Assembly (NCBI RefSeq): GCF_000513095.1
Contig: NZ_BAUT01000020.1
Location: 1-58,398 of the forward strand
DNA: 58,398 bases
Origin: Halalkalibacter wakoensis JCM 9140
GTDB lineage: Bacteria > Bacillota > Bacilli > Bacillales > Bacillaceae_D
Direction of reading: 5' to 3'
The notes under the pieces were generated by a model that saw nothing but the letters and a program-made list of their open reading frames with translations, was not told where the DNA came from and searched no databases. The position numbers and the translations under genes are program-made. Of the stretch, positions 23,093 to 31,979 are shown piece by piece; the stretch's first letter is position 1; each line of letters opens with the position of its first letter.

Positions 23093-23112
23093 ATAAAACA
23101 AAAAAATATAAT

Positions 23113-23157
23113 CAAAAACGCCTTTGTAGAGAGAATTCTACAAAGGCGTTTCGTTTT
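23113..23157. terminator. Bidirectional terminator overlapping the yyaC 3' end
   Basis: AACGCCTTTGTAGA pairs with TCTACAAAGGCGTT, with Ts on both sides. It serves the converging DUF554 gene and yyaC; the last codons of yyaC lie within the stem. Confidence 0.8.
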
Positions 23158-23791
23158 TAGATCGTAACAACATCTGTGGCTTTAACCTTAGTGATTGCAA
23201 CAGTGAAGTGGAAGTCACTTTCTCAGGGAGAAGTTGATCTGTCTTCACAATAATATCGGCAATTGTATGAGCCATTTTCATAACCGTATGCAGTCGAGTG
23301 TTTTGTAAAACAAAATACTCCATCATACCACCAACATTCACAATCCCTGTCATATGAATATCACCAATGGATGGCAACTTTTTCTGAACGGCTGCTCCAG
23401 GTTGAACAGGTCCATCAGCAAGCGAAATTTTTCCGACACTATTCATGCGACCAAGACAAGCATCGATCGCTAAAACGAAAGGCCGGTAGTGATTTTTTGC
23501 TATCTCTTCTAGTCTCTCTTGAAGATTAACAGCATGCACAGGATTTTCTAATGTGCCATAGACATGGAAGCGTCTCAACTCAACCTCTTCCAATTTGGTC
23601 CCAATAAGGGGACCTAAAGAGTCCCCTGTAGAACGATCGGTTCCGATACATACCACAACAAGATCTCGTCTATTTTGTGCCTCGGTCATGCTATAAAGTT
23701 GTTCTGTTAACTGCGTTACGACTGTTTCATCTTCCATATGAATACGCATAGGTGAATTTTTTTTTCCGAACAGACGATGGTTTGTACTCAT
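23138..23791 (-). CDS. yyaC: Spore protease-like protein YyaC
   Basis: A 217-residue member of the YyaC/DUF1256 family, related in fold to the germination protease GPR and found only in spore formers. Family features include VVVCIGTDRSTGDSLGPLIG, VHAVNLQERLEEI, AIDACLGR and GIVNVGGMMEYFVLQNTRL. The ATG at 23791 is chosen because AAAGGAGGCGATGTT stands upstream; the frame is open 20 codons further but without a start signal. It is the only minus-strand gene between oriC and the tRNA cluster. Confidence 0.92.
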   Translation of the reverse strand: MSTNHRLFGKKNSPMRIHMEDETVVTQLTEQLYSMTEAQNRRDLVVVCIGTDRSTGDSLGPLIGTKLEEVELRRFHVYGTLENPVHAVNLQERLEEIAKNHYRPFVLAIDACLGRMNSVGKISLADGPVQPGAAVQKKLPSIGDIHMTGIVNVGGMMEYFVLQNTRLHTVMKMAHTIADIIVKTDQLLPEKVTSTSLLQSLRLKPQMLLRSKNETPL

Positions 23792-23896
23792 AACATCGCC
23801 TCCTTTGCCATAGTAGTAACAGTATACGGAACTTTTTTCCTTTCTATACATAAAGAGTTCAAATTGACCTAGTAGATGACGAGGAGAGGGTTATAC

Positions 23897-24913
23897 ATGT
23901 GGGCTAACGGCTTAAAATGGATGTTTCTTATAATAGGTACAATGATTGGGGCGGGATATGCATCAGGAAGGGAATTATGGGAATTTTTTGGTGCTGAAAG
24001 TGGACTAGCAATTCTGTTATTCGCGGTTTTGTTTATTGTTTCTGTTAAAGTAATCATGTCGATTAGCTATAACCATCAGTCTGAACATTATTTGCCTGTG
24101 TTAAAGGTTTTAATGGGAAAGCGTATCGCACAAATGTATGATGTAATGATTATTATTTACTTGTTTTCAACAACGGTTATTATGTTAGCTGGCGGTGGCG
24201 CTACTTTAGAAGTGATTTATGTACCTTATTGGCTTGGTACGTTAATCATAGGTGCAATGGTTGTTGTTTTATTCTTATGGGATACAAAAGGAATGACATC
24301 CATGAATGCATTTATTATTCCTTTATTAATTATCTTTTTAATTGCTATTTTAGTAGCGTTTCAAAAATTAAATGGATTTCCTATTGAATTCAATTTAAAT
24401 GCTCAACATAATTGGCCAGCGGCTTTAACCTTCACAGCTTTAAACATTCTTCCTTTAATTGCGGTTATTGGAGCAATTGGTCACGAAGTTAAACACAAAG
24501 GTGAAATTTGGATTGCTTCTATTGGAAGTGGTGTTATTTTAGGGTCGATTTCGTTTTTATACAACGAATCACTTCTTCAAGTGGCAAGTGATATTATGTT
24601 GTACGAGATTCCATTATTTGCGATCTTAAAGCATTATCCATATTATATGATGCTAATCATGTCTGCTTTGCTATGGTTAGCCATCTATACAACTGCTGCA
24701 GCTGGTGTGTTTGGTTTGCTTTCGAGGATGAAAGCATGGGTTAAAGGACCAGCTTGGTTAATTGCTCTTCTTTTAATTGCGATTATGGCACCATTAACGA
24801 CATTTGGTTTTTCCACTCTTATTTCCGTTCTTTACCCATTATATGGAGTGTTAAACTTGTTTGTGTTAGCATCCATTTTGCTTTATCCAATTATGAATCA
24901 TCGAGCATTATAA
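23897..24913 (+). CDS. YkvI-like multispanning membrane transporter
   Basis: A 338-residue, very hydrophobic protein with about ten predicted membrane segments. It begins WANGLKWMFLIIGTMIGAG followed by YASGRELWEFFG, a pattern of the YkvI family in the APC (LeuT-fold) superfamily. The GTMIGAGYASG segment resembles the unwound first helix that binds substrate in that fold. The substrate is unknown. The ATG at 23897 has GAGGAGAGGG upstream. It is transcribed divergently from yyaC, with only about 105 bases between their starts. Confidence 0.8.
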   Translation: MWANGLKWMFLIIGTMIGAGYASGRELWEFFGAESGLAILLFAVLFIVSVKVIMSISYNHQSEHYLPVLKVLMGKRIAQMYDVMIIIYLFSTTVIMLAGGGATLEVIYVPYWLGTLIIGAMVVVLFLWDTKGMTSMNAFIIPLLIIFLIAILVAFQKLNGFPIEFNLNAQHNWPAALTFTALNILPLIAVIGAIGHEVKHKGEIWIASIGSGVILGSISFLYNESLLQVASDIMLYEIPLFAILKHYPYYMMLIMSALLWLAIYTTAAAGVFGLLSRMKAWVKGPAWLIALLLIAIMAPLTTFGFSTLISVLYPLYGVLNLFVLASILLYPIMNHRAL

Positions 24914-25005
24914 TCTTTAGACCGGCAAAGTTGCTCGACTCAAGTGCTATCTTTCGTGTATAATACCGAGTAATAAAAGGGTACGAAGAAGGAGGCATCT
25001 TGCGT

Positions 25006-25203
25006 ATGATCAATAAAGAGTTTGCACTCCATGATGTTGTGGAAATGAAAAAGCAACATCCTTGCGGGGAAAATCGTTGGAAAATTATTCGGATGGGGAT
25101 GGATGTTCGGATTAAATGCCTCGGCTGTGAGCATAGCGTTATGCTGCCTCGTAAAGATTTTGCTAAAAAAATGAAAAAAGTGTTAGAACACGGTTCGGCT
25201 TAA
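25006..25203 (+). CDS. yyzM: DUF951 protein YyzM
   Basis: A 65-residue protein of the DUF951 family found just upstream of ychF in Bacilli. It has one CxxC-like zinc-ribbon half (KCLGC) and an HPCG motif (KKQHPCGENRW), suggesting metal binding. GGAGG lies 10 bases before the ATG; a TTG two codons earlier is possible but only four bases from GGAGG. Function unknown. Confidence 0.88.
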   Translation: MINKEFALHDVVEMKKQHPCGENRWKIIRMGMDVRIKCLGCEHSVMLPRKDFAKKMKKVLEHGSA

Positions 25204-25204
25204 G

Positions 25205-25249
25205 CAAGGTGATCTAGGTTACATATCTAGATTACCTTGTCTTTTTTTC
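25205..25249 (+). terminator. yyzM terminator
   Basis: AAGGTGATCTAG pairs with CTAGATTACCTT and is followed by GTCTTTTTTT. Confidence 0.88.
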
Positions 25250-25341
25250 GTGTAATCACTATAATTGGTATGGTTATAAACTATGCTATTTTATATATAT
25301 AAATCGTTAATCCTTGAAAATAGAAAAAGGAAGTGAGTATT

Positions 25342-26442
25342 TTGGCTTTAACAACTGGAATCGTCGGTTTGCCAAATGTGGGAAAGTCGACATTATTTAA
25401 TGCAATTACACAAGCTGGAGCAGAATCAGCAAACTACCCTTTCTGTACAATCGATCCAAACGTAGGGATTGTAGAAGTACCAGATTACCGTTTGCAAAAA
25501 CTAACAGAGCTCGTTGAACCGAAAAAAACCATTCCAACAGCATTTGAATTTACTGATATTGCTGGAATTGTGGAAGGTGCGAGTAAAGGAGAAGGGTTAG
25601 GAAACAAGTTTCTTTCACACATTCGTCAAGTCGATGCGATCTCACATGTTGTTCGTTGTTTTGCTGATGACAACATTACCCACGTTTCAGGTGGAGTGAA
25701 TCCAATTCGGGACATTGAAGTCATCAATCTTGAGTTGATTCTGGCTGATTTGGAATCAATTGAAAAGCGTATTACGCGTGTAGCCAAGCTAGCAAAAGCA
25801 AAAGACAAAGAAGCGGTAGCTGAGCTAGAAGTACTTGAACTTCTTCGTGATGCGTTTGAAAATGAAAAACCAGCACGCAGCGTTGAGTTTACCGATGAAC
25901 AACAAAAAATTGTGAAACACCTTCATTTATTAACAAGTAAACCGGTCCTTTATGTAGCAAACGTAAGTGAAGAAGATCTACTAGCACCAGAAGATAATGA
26001 TTATGTGAAACAAGTAAAAGAGTTTGCAGGAGCAGAAGGCAGTCAAGTGATTTTAGTTTGTGCAAAGATTGAATCCGAAATTGCAGAATTAGAAGGCGAA
26101 GAGAAGGAAATGTTCCTAGAAGAAATAGGAATCAAAGAGTCTGGCCTCGATCAATTAATTCGTGCAGCGTATGATTTATTAGGGCTTCAAACATATTTCA
26201 CAGCAGGCGTTCAAGAAGTACGAGCATGGACATTCCGTAAAGGAACAAAAGCCCCACAAGCAGCCGGAATTATTCACACTGACTTTGAACGTGGCTTCAT
26301 CCGCGCTGAAGTTGTATCGTACGAAGACCTAGTCGATGCAGGAACAATGGCCGTCGCAAAAGAGCGCGGAAAAGTCCGCCTCGAAGGAAAAGAATACATC
26401 GTCCAGGACGGAGACGTGGTTCACTTTAGATTTAATGTATAA
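25342..26442 (+). CDS. ychF: Redox-regulated ATPase YchF (OLA1 family)
   Basis: A 366-residue translation-associated P-loop NTPase of the Obg-related YchF group, which prefers ATP over GTP. It has [14 protein letters not shown] (about 8-21), [17 protein letters not shown], an inserted coiled-coil region and a C-terminal TGS domain ending [13 protein letters not shown]. The TTG at 25342 gives the family start [14 protein letters not shown] and 366 residues, the usual length; a GTG three codons earlier is also in frame. Confidence 0.96.
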   Translation: MALTTGIVGLPNVGKSTLFNAITQAGAESANYPFCTIDPNVGIVEVPDYRLQKLTELVEPKKTIPTAFEFTDIAGIVEGASKGEGLGNKFLSHIRQVDAISHVVRCFADDNITHVSGGVNPIRDIEVINLELILADLESIEKRITRVAKLAKAKDKEAVAELEVLELLRDAFENEKPARSVEFTDEQQKIVKHLHLLTSKPVLYVANVSEEDLLAPEDNDYVKQVKEFAGAEGSQVILVCAKIESEIAELEGEEKEMFLEEIGIKESGLDQLIRAAYDLLGLQTYFTAGVQEVRAWTFRKGTKAPQAAGIIHTDFERGFIRAEVVSYEDLVDAGTMAVAKERGKVRLEGKEYIVQDGDVVHFRFNV

Positions 26443-26488
26443 GAGAACAAGAAAACAAGGCCCGCACTTGGCCTTGTTTTCTTGTTCT
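26443..26488 (+). terminator. ychF terminator, first copy
   Basis: AGAACAAGAAAACAAGGC pairs with GCCTTGTTTTCTTGTTCT around a short loop containing CCCGCACTTG, giving a very long perfect stem. The last 35 bases (26454-26488) recur exactly at 26601-26635. Confidence 0.85.
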
Positions 26489-26600
26489 CGAAGCAATGAG
26501 CGAAGCCGCCGTAAAGGTTTTAAGCCTTTTGAGTGGTTTTCTCAAAGGGCGCACGGCGAGAGAAGCCATTGCCATCATCGAAACAGCTAAAGAAGGTTTG
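26489..26600 (+). repeat. Small hairpin repeat (second family), copy 2, between duplicated terminators
   Basis: AAGCCTTTTGAGTGGTTTTC, TCAAAGGGCGCACGGCGAGA and GAAGCCATTGC align with 15221-15271. Outer arms GCAATG (26494-26499) and CATTGC (26566-26571) could pair, with the CCTTTTGAG/CTCAAAGG hairpin inside. Confidence 0.6.
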
Positions 26601-26640
26601 AACAAGGCCCGCACTTGGCCTTGTTTTCTTGTTCTATAGC
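26600..26640 (+). terminator. ychF terminator, duplicated copy
   Basis: An exact 35-base repeat of the end of the ychF terminator (26601-26635), keeping the AACAAGGC/GCCTTGTT stem and T-rich tail. It is separated from the first by the small hairpin repeat. Confidence 0.75.
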
Positions 26641-26749
26641 TAGAGAAGGTTGTTTTCGTATACTTTGTTGTTTCTGTCGATTATGTGTTCTTCCCATGTT
26701 AGCTTTTAATGAAAAAGAGTAACAAGTTAAAGATAAGTAAAAGTAACCC

Positions 26750-26945
26750 TAGCAGGGGAATGACACGTAGACTCCTGCGGGACCAGTGACCCACGTGTGA
26801 GACCCCGGAGGCGATAGCCGAGGAGGCTCACCGGGCGCCCCGCGGAAAGCGGAGTGTTATTCCCCTGCGGCAGTTAGGCACTTTTTCAGCGGCCTCCCTC
26901 TATTTCCCACAGGGGTCGAGTGACTTCCTTCATTTCACTATGAGT
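26750..26945. repeat. Composite GC-rich palindromic repeat, copy 4
   Basis: A longer element runs from GCAGGGGAATGACAC to GTGTTATTCCCCTGCGGCAG and is bounded by near-perfect terminal inverted repeats (26755-26874). It contains TAGCCGAGGAGGCTCACCGG and CCCCGCGGAAAGCG. Next comes a half-copy in reverse (about 26895-26945, CCTCCCTCTATTTCCC to TTCATTTCACTATGAG) of the type seen in copies 3 and 5. No gene is evident in 26641-27096. Confidence 0.85.
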
Positions 26946-27096
26946 ATTTCCTACTTAAACTACTTTCCAAAAGCTCAGTAGAAAATATAACAAGGAACTT
27001 GAGGGGATTTAAAGTCAGAAAGTATAATAAATGAAACAATCTCCGCCCCAAATCTACATCCCCATCGACAAACTTTTACACCCAACTAAAAACAAC

Positions 27097-27213
27097 TTGC
27101 AGTTAAAAATTCATTCTGTTATACTCTACTAATGCGAGTGCAATGACTCAACAGTTGAGTTAATGCTCCTTGCTCCAATATGGAGCCGCTAGACCAAAAG
27201 GAGGTGGACCGGA
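27097..27213 (+). promoter_or_regulatory. rpsF promoter and leader
   Basis: TTGCAG (27097-27102) and TATACT (27120-27125) are separated by 17 bases. The roughly 85-base leader holds a GCTCC/GGAGC hairpin and the sequence GACCAAAAGGAGGTGGACCGG before the rpsF start. Leaders of rpsF in many bacteria bind the S6:S18 pair for feedback control; the CCG near the start codon fits, but the fold was not computed. Confidence 0.6.
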
Positions 27214-27501
27214 ATGCGTAAGTACGAAATTATGTACATCATCGCTCCAAACCTAGAAGAAGCAGCTACTAAAGAAGTTATTGAACGTTTTAACAACGTT
27301 TTAACAACAAATGGTGCTGAAGTTGAACAGGTTAAAGAGATGGGTAAGCGTCGTTTAGCATATGAAATCAACGATTTTCGTGAAGGTTTCTACGTATTGT
27401 TAAATGTACAAGCTAACTCAGAAGCGATTGCAGAATTCAACCGTCTTATTAAGATCAACGATAACGTTATTCGTGTTCTTATTACAAAAGACGAAGAATA
27501 A
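27214..27501 (+). CDS. rpsF: Small ribosomal subunit protein bS6
   Basis: A 95-residue primary 16S rRNA platform protein that pairs with bS18. It shows the full family pattern: [41 protein letters not shown] and [26 protein letters not shown] precedes the ATG. rpsF-ssb-rpsR form the conserved operon. Confidence 0.98.
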   Translation: MRKYEIMYIIAPNLEEAATKEVIERFNNVLTTNGAEVEQVKEMGKRRLAYEINDFREGFYVLLNVQANSEAIAEFNRLIKINDNVIRVLITKDEE

Positions 27502-27528
27502 TTTAAAGATGAAGTGGGAGGGGTTCGA

Positions 27529-28035
27529 ATGCTGAACCGAGTCGTACTAGTTGGGCGTTTAACACGCGACCCAGAACTACGGTATACACCAAATGGAGTG
27601 GCAGTAGCTAACTTCACATTGGCAGTAAATCGTCCATTTTCTAATCAACAAGGTGAGCGCGAAGCAGATTTTATTAACTGTGTTATTTGGCGCAAGCAAG
27701 CAGAAAATGTTGCTAACTATTTGAAAAAAGGTAGTTTAGCAGGTGTAGATGGCCGAATCCAAACACGTAGCTATGACAACAATGAGGGAAAACGTGTTTT
27801 CATCACAGAAGTTATGGCAGAAAGTGTTCAATTCCTTGAGCCGCGTGGAGCTAGTTCTAATTCCAATCAAGGACAAGGAAATGATTACTATGGCGGTGGA
27901 CCAGGCCCTAGTGGAAATGACTTTGGTAGGCAGCAGAACAACAATCAAAACCGTTCTTCAGGTGGGTTTAATGAAGATCCATTTGCTAATGACGGGAAGC
28001 CGATCGATATTTCGGATGATGATTTGCCGTTCTAA
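27529..28035 (+). CDS. ssb: Single-stranded DNA-binding protein
   Basis: A 168-residue SSB with an N-terminal OB fold ([20 protein letters not shown], then [21 protein letters not shown]). A Gly/Asn/Gln-rich linker follows (about 110-155). The acidic tip ISDDDLPF recruits repair and replication proteins. The ATG at 27529 has GGGAGG upstream; upstream in-frame codons lack a start signal. Located between rpsF and rpsR. Confidence 0.98.
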   Translation: MLNRVVLVGRLTRDPELRYTPNGVAVANFTLAVNRPFSNQQGEREADFINCVIWRKQAENVANYLKKGSLAGVDGRIQTRSYDNNEGKRVFITEVMAESVQFLEPRGASSNSNQGQGNDYYGGGPGPSGNDFGRQQNNNQNRSSGGFNEDPFANDGKPIDISDDDLPF

Positions 28036-28104
28036 ACGTCCTCTCTACTTTTTGTAGAAAAATAATGTGATTGATAAATAATAATTGGAAAGGAGTGCTG
28101 CTAC

Positions 28105-28338
28105 ATGGCTCGTCGTGGTCGTCCAAAGCGTCGTAAAGTTTGTTTCTTCACTGTAAACAAAATTACGAAAATTGATTACAAAGATACGGATCTTCTAAAA
28201 CGTTTCATTTCTGAGCGTGGTAAAATTTTACCTCGCCGTGTAACTGGAACTTCAGCGAAGTACCAACGTCAATTAACAATCGCAATCAAGCGTTCTCGTC
28301 AAATCGCTTTATTGCCTTACGTTAACGATGTAAACTAA
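28105..28338 (+). CDS. rpsR: Small ribosomal subunit protein bS18
   Basis: A 77-residue protein with the whole family signature: [32 protein letters not shown] and [16 protein letters not shown]. Only one of the zinc-type cysteines (Cys13) remains, so it is a zinc-independent form. The operon ends at a strong terminator. Confidence 0.98.
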   Translation: MARRGRPKRRKVCFFTVNKITKIDYKDTDLLKRFISERGKILPRRVTGTSAKYQRQLTIAIKRSRQIALLPYVNDVN

Positions 28339-28343
28339 TTTTT

Positions 28344-28380
28344 AAAAAGTATGACAGACGTTTCTGTCATACTTTTTTTT
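28344..28380 (+). terminator. rpsR terminator
   Basis: AAAGTATGACAGA pairs with TCTGTCATACTTT and is followed by eight Ts. Confidence 0.92.
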
Positions 28381-28515
28381 ATGAAGAAGAGAAAATGGGA
28401 AAGACTTTTTAGTAAGATTTGGTGACTGTTTGAGTCGGAGCTTTAACTTTATGGACAAGTACGCTAAAATAGATCAAGGATTACTATTTGTTTAGTTTGT
28501 ATGTGAGGTGTATGC

Positions 28516-29451
28516 ATGAAAAATACAAGGACATTGACAGAAGGGGCATTGCTTGCTTCGCTGTTTGCTATCCTACTAGTCATTACAACCTACGTTCCTT
28601 TATTAGGAATGATAACCGTTTGGGCATTGCCATTGCCTTTTGTTGTCTACACGTATCGAAGAGGGCTAAAAGCCGGTTTGTTTTTGTGGGTTGTTTCTTT
28701 CTTTTTAGCATTTATCATTGGTGGACTTATAACGATTCCTTCGGCTTTTATTTTTGGTAGTGGAGGTATTATTATAGGTGAATTATATCGTCGGAAACTT
28801 TCTGGGTTTTCTGTTCTAATTGGAGCAGGGCTCGTTTATACAGCTAACATGTTGCTTGTCTTTTTAGGTCTTGTGTTGATTATTGGAGATAATCCGATTC
28901 AAATGGCTATGGAATTAACAAGAGAGCAGATAGAATTAGCACAATCCACGTTAGGTTCGTTTGGGCAAAACCCAGAACAACTGGAACAAATGAATCAAAT
29001 GATTGACAATATGGCTTATTTAGCTCCCGTCATGATTGTTGGGGTTGGAGTAACGCTAGCTTTGTTAACCAAGCTTATTAGTTATCTTTTACTGAAAAGA
29101 TTAGGGCATGAAGTTCATTCTTTACCGCCATTTCGTAAATGGAGTTTTCCGAGGGCATTTCTTTGGTATTACTTAATTATTTTAATTTTAGCAATGGTTG
29201 GAGCAGAAGAAGGCTCCATGATGTTTATGGTCATATGGAACTTATTCCCGTTGCTTGAAATTGTCGTAGCCATTCAAGGATTTGCTGTGATTTTTTACTA
29301 CTTCCATCATAAGAAAGTAGCGGCGGCAGTACCGGTTATTATTTTAATTGTAGCTGTCTTAGTACCCCCGCTCCTGTATATTATAAGAATCATTGGAATC
29401 ATTGATTTAGGTTTTGATTTACGGTCTCGTATCTCAGGCCAGAAAAAATAG
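28516..29451 (+). CDS. yybS: DUF2232 membrane protein YybS
   Basis: A 311-residue protein with about eight membrane segments, beginning MKNTRTLTEGALLASLFAIL as in the YybS family. The family is always found upstream of gdpP/yybT, with rplI after it, and is thought to be a transporter-like membrane protein without known substrate. The gdpP start lies 11 bases downstream, so they are co-transcribed. Confidence 0.9.
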   Translation: MKNTRTLTEGALLASLFAILLVITTYVPLLGMITVWALPLPFVVYTYRRGLKAGLFLWVVSFFLAFIIGGLITIPSAFIFGSGGIIIGELYRRKLSGFSVLIGAGLVYTANMLLVFLGLVLIIGDNPIQMAMELTREQIELAQSTLGSFGQNPEQLEQMNQMIDNMAYLAPVMIVGVGVTLALLTKLISYLLLKRLGHEVHSLPPFRKWSFPRAFLWYYLIILILAMVGAEEGSMMFMVIWNLFPLLEIVVAIQGFAVIFYYFHHKKVAAAVPVIILIVAVLVPPLLYIIRIIGIIDLGFDLRSRISGQKK

Positions 29452-29462
29452 GAGCTGACATT

Positions 29463-31434
29463 ATGCCTAAGTTTTTATTGAAACGGTGGCACGGCTACCA
29501 CGTAATAACTCTCTTTGTTACAGCATTTCTTTTTATAAGTGTACTAACTTGGTATCAGTGGCAAATTGGTGTAGTCGGATTTTTAATTTTGGGCGCCATT
29601 GCTATCTATGCTGTTCAAGCTAGAATTTACTTTGAACGTGATTTAGAAGAGTATATTTTAACGCTATCGTATAGAGTATCAAAAGCTGGTGAAGATGCTG
29701 TAACCAAGATGCCTTTAGGAATTTTGCTCTATAACGAAGAGCGAAAAATTCAGTGGGCTAATCCGTATATATCATCTGTTATTTCTTCTGATGTAGTTGG
29801 GAAACAAGTAGAGGAAATAAGTGAATCCCTTCAAACGTTGCTAGATGACGATGTGAAGATTGATACGATTAAAATAGGTGATAAGTTTTTTCATGTATCA
29901 ATTGAAGCAGATGAGCGTCTTATTTACTTTTTTAAATGTTACAGAAAATGAAGAAGTAAAAGTACTTTTTGAAGAATCTCAATCTGTTGTTGCATTCATT
30001 TTTTTAGATAATTACGATGAAGTGACGCAAGGGATGGAAGATCAAGTAAGAAGCCGATTAATGAGTCAAGTAACTCTTACGTTAAACAACTGGGCGAACG
30101 ACAATGAAATCTTTCTAAGGAGAACGGCATCTGATCGTTTTATCGCTGTAATGAATGTGAAAGCACTAAAGGCAATAGAGCAGAATCGTTTTGGTATTCT
30201 CGATCAAATTCGCGAGCTAACTGGTAAAGAGAAGGTTCCAATCACGTTAAGTGTGGGGGTTGGAACAGGAGAGGAATCACTTAGAGAATTGGGTTTGTTA
30301 GCTCAATCAAGCTTAGATTTAGCGTTAGGTCGCGGTGGAGATCAAGTAGCAATTAAAAGGAAAAATGGAAAAGTCACCTTTTATGGGGGCAAATCGAATG
30401 CTTTAGAGAAGAGAACGAGAGTGAGAGCTCGTGTCATTTCACATGCACTACGCGATTTTGTATTAGAAAGTGATCAAGTCTTTATTATGGGTCATAAAAA
30501 CCCAGATATGGATGCAATCGGCGCAGCTATTGGTGTTCAAAAAATAGCAGATGTCAATGAACGAGAGGGTTTTATCGTTTTAAATCCTCATGACATTAAC
30601 CATGATGTTCAAAAGTTGATGGAGGAAGTGGAGAACCACGATGATTTGTGGTCAAAGTTTATTACACCAACTGAGGCGTTAGATCAAATTACGCCAGAAA
30701 CTCTCTTAATTGTTGTTGATACACATAAACCATCACTTGTAATGGAAGAAGAGCTCTTAAATAAGGTTGAGAGAATTGTTGTTCTAGATCATCATCGCCG
30801 TGGTGAAGATTTTATTGAAGATCCTGTACTTGTTTACATGGAGCCATATGCATCATCCACCGCTGAATTGGTAACAGAATTGCTTGAGTATCAGCCAAAG
30901 AAATTAAAGATGGACCGGTTAGAAGCTACAGCTCTTTTAGCTGGGATCATTGTTGATACGAAAAGTTTTGCTGTTAGGACAGGAGCTAGGACGTTTGACG
31001 CTGCTTCGTTTTTGCGTTCGAATGGTGCGGATACAACTTTAGTTCAGAAATTACTAAAAGAAGACCTAGATCACTATGTAAAACGAGCAAAGCTAGTCGA
31101 AAGTGCGGAGTATTACCGAAAAGGACTAGCGATTGCTACAGCTAGTGAAGATGAAACATATAGTCAAATTATCATTGCACAAGCGGCAGATACGTTGCTA
31201 ACAATGAGAGACACTGTTGCGTCTTTTGTTATTTCTAAGCGCAAAGATGGAATTGTCAGCATTAGCGCCCGCTCTCTCGGTGAAGTAAATGTTCAACTGA
31301 TTATGGAACGAATGAATGGTGGGGGGCATTTAACAAACGCAGCTACTCAACTTGAAGAAGTTTCGATGGAAGAGGCAAAAGAGCAATTACAATTAGCGAT
31401 AGATGATTACGTTGAAGGGGGAAAAACACAATGA
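29463..31434 (+). pseudogene. gdpP: Cyclic-di-AMP phosphodiesterase GdpP, frameshifted
   Basis: Two overlapping frames together make a complete GdpP (about 656 residues after repair). The first frame (29463-29951) has two membrane helices and a PAS domain and ends early. The second frame holds the degenerate GGDEF domain (SVGVGTGEESLREL), the DHH domain (GHKNPDMDAIGAAIG, DHHRRG) and DHHA1 (GGGHLTNAATQ). The break is a run of six Ts at 29928-29933. With five Ts the protein reads ERLIYFLNVTENEE, as in the family. If real, c-di-AMP breakdown by this enzyme would be lost. Its stop overlaps the rplI start (ATGA). Confidence 0.85.
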
Positions 31435-31877
31435 AGGTAATTTTTTTAGCTGATGTAAAAGGAAAAGGAAAAAAAGGGGAAACGAAAAATGTATCAGAAG
31501 GTTATGCAAGAAACTATCTGATACCAAATCAACTTGCTGTGGAAGCTACACAAGGTAATTTAAAAAACTTAGAAGCTCAGAAGAAAAGTCATCAGAAAAA
31601 AGTAGATGCAGAGCTAGAAGAAGCAAAAAAATATAAAGAAGAATTAGAAGCACTTACTGTTGAAATTAAAGCAAAATCAGGTGAAGGTGGCCGTTTGTTT
31701 GGTGCGATCTCGACTAAACAAATTGCGGAGACATTAAAGAAGATGAAGAAAAAAGTAGACAAGCGTAAAATTATGCTAGATGATCCAATCCGTGCATTAG
31801 GCTACACAAATGTCCCAATTAAAATTCACCCCGATGTCATTGCAACTGTGAAAGTTCACGTAGTAGAAGAAAAATAA
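31431..31877 (+). CDS. rplI: Large ribosomal subunit protein bL9
   Basis: A 148-residue protein with the bL9 signature [22 protein letters not shown], a long central helix and a C-terminal rRNA-binding domain ([14 protein letters not shown]). It overlaps the gdpP stop codon by four bases. Confidence 0.97.
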   Translation: MKVIFLADVKGKGKKGETKNVSEGYARNYLIPNQLAVEATQGNLKNLEAQKKSHQKKVDAELEEAKKYKEELEALTVEIKAKSGEGGRLFGAISTKQIAETLKKMKKKVDKRKIMLDDPIRALGYTNVPIKIHPDVIATVKVHVVEEK

Positions 31878-31886
31878 CAATATGTT

Positions 31887-31932
31887 GGAGGGTGTCACAG
31901 AAAGTACGATTTGTTACTTATGGGCACCCTCC
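31887..31932 (+). other. Structured spacer between rplI and dnaC
   Basis: GGAGGGTG (31887-31894) pairs with CACCCTCC (31925-31932), with AAGTA/TACTT inside. No T run follows, so it may be a processing or regulatory structure rather than a terminator. Confidence 0.5.
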
Positions 31933-31979
31933 ATCTAATCCAGATGACTTATAAATAGATATGGAGAGAGGAGATTAGC

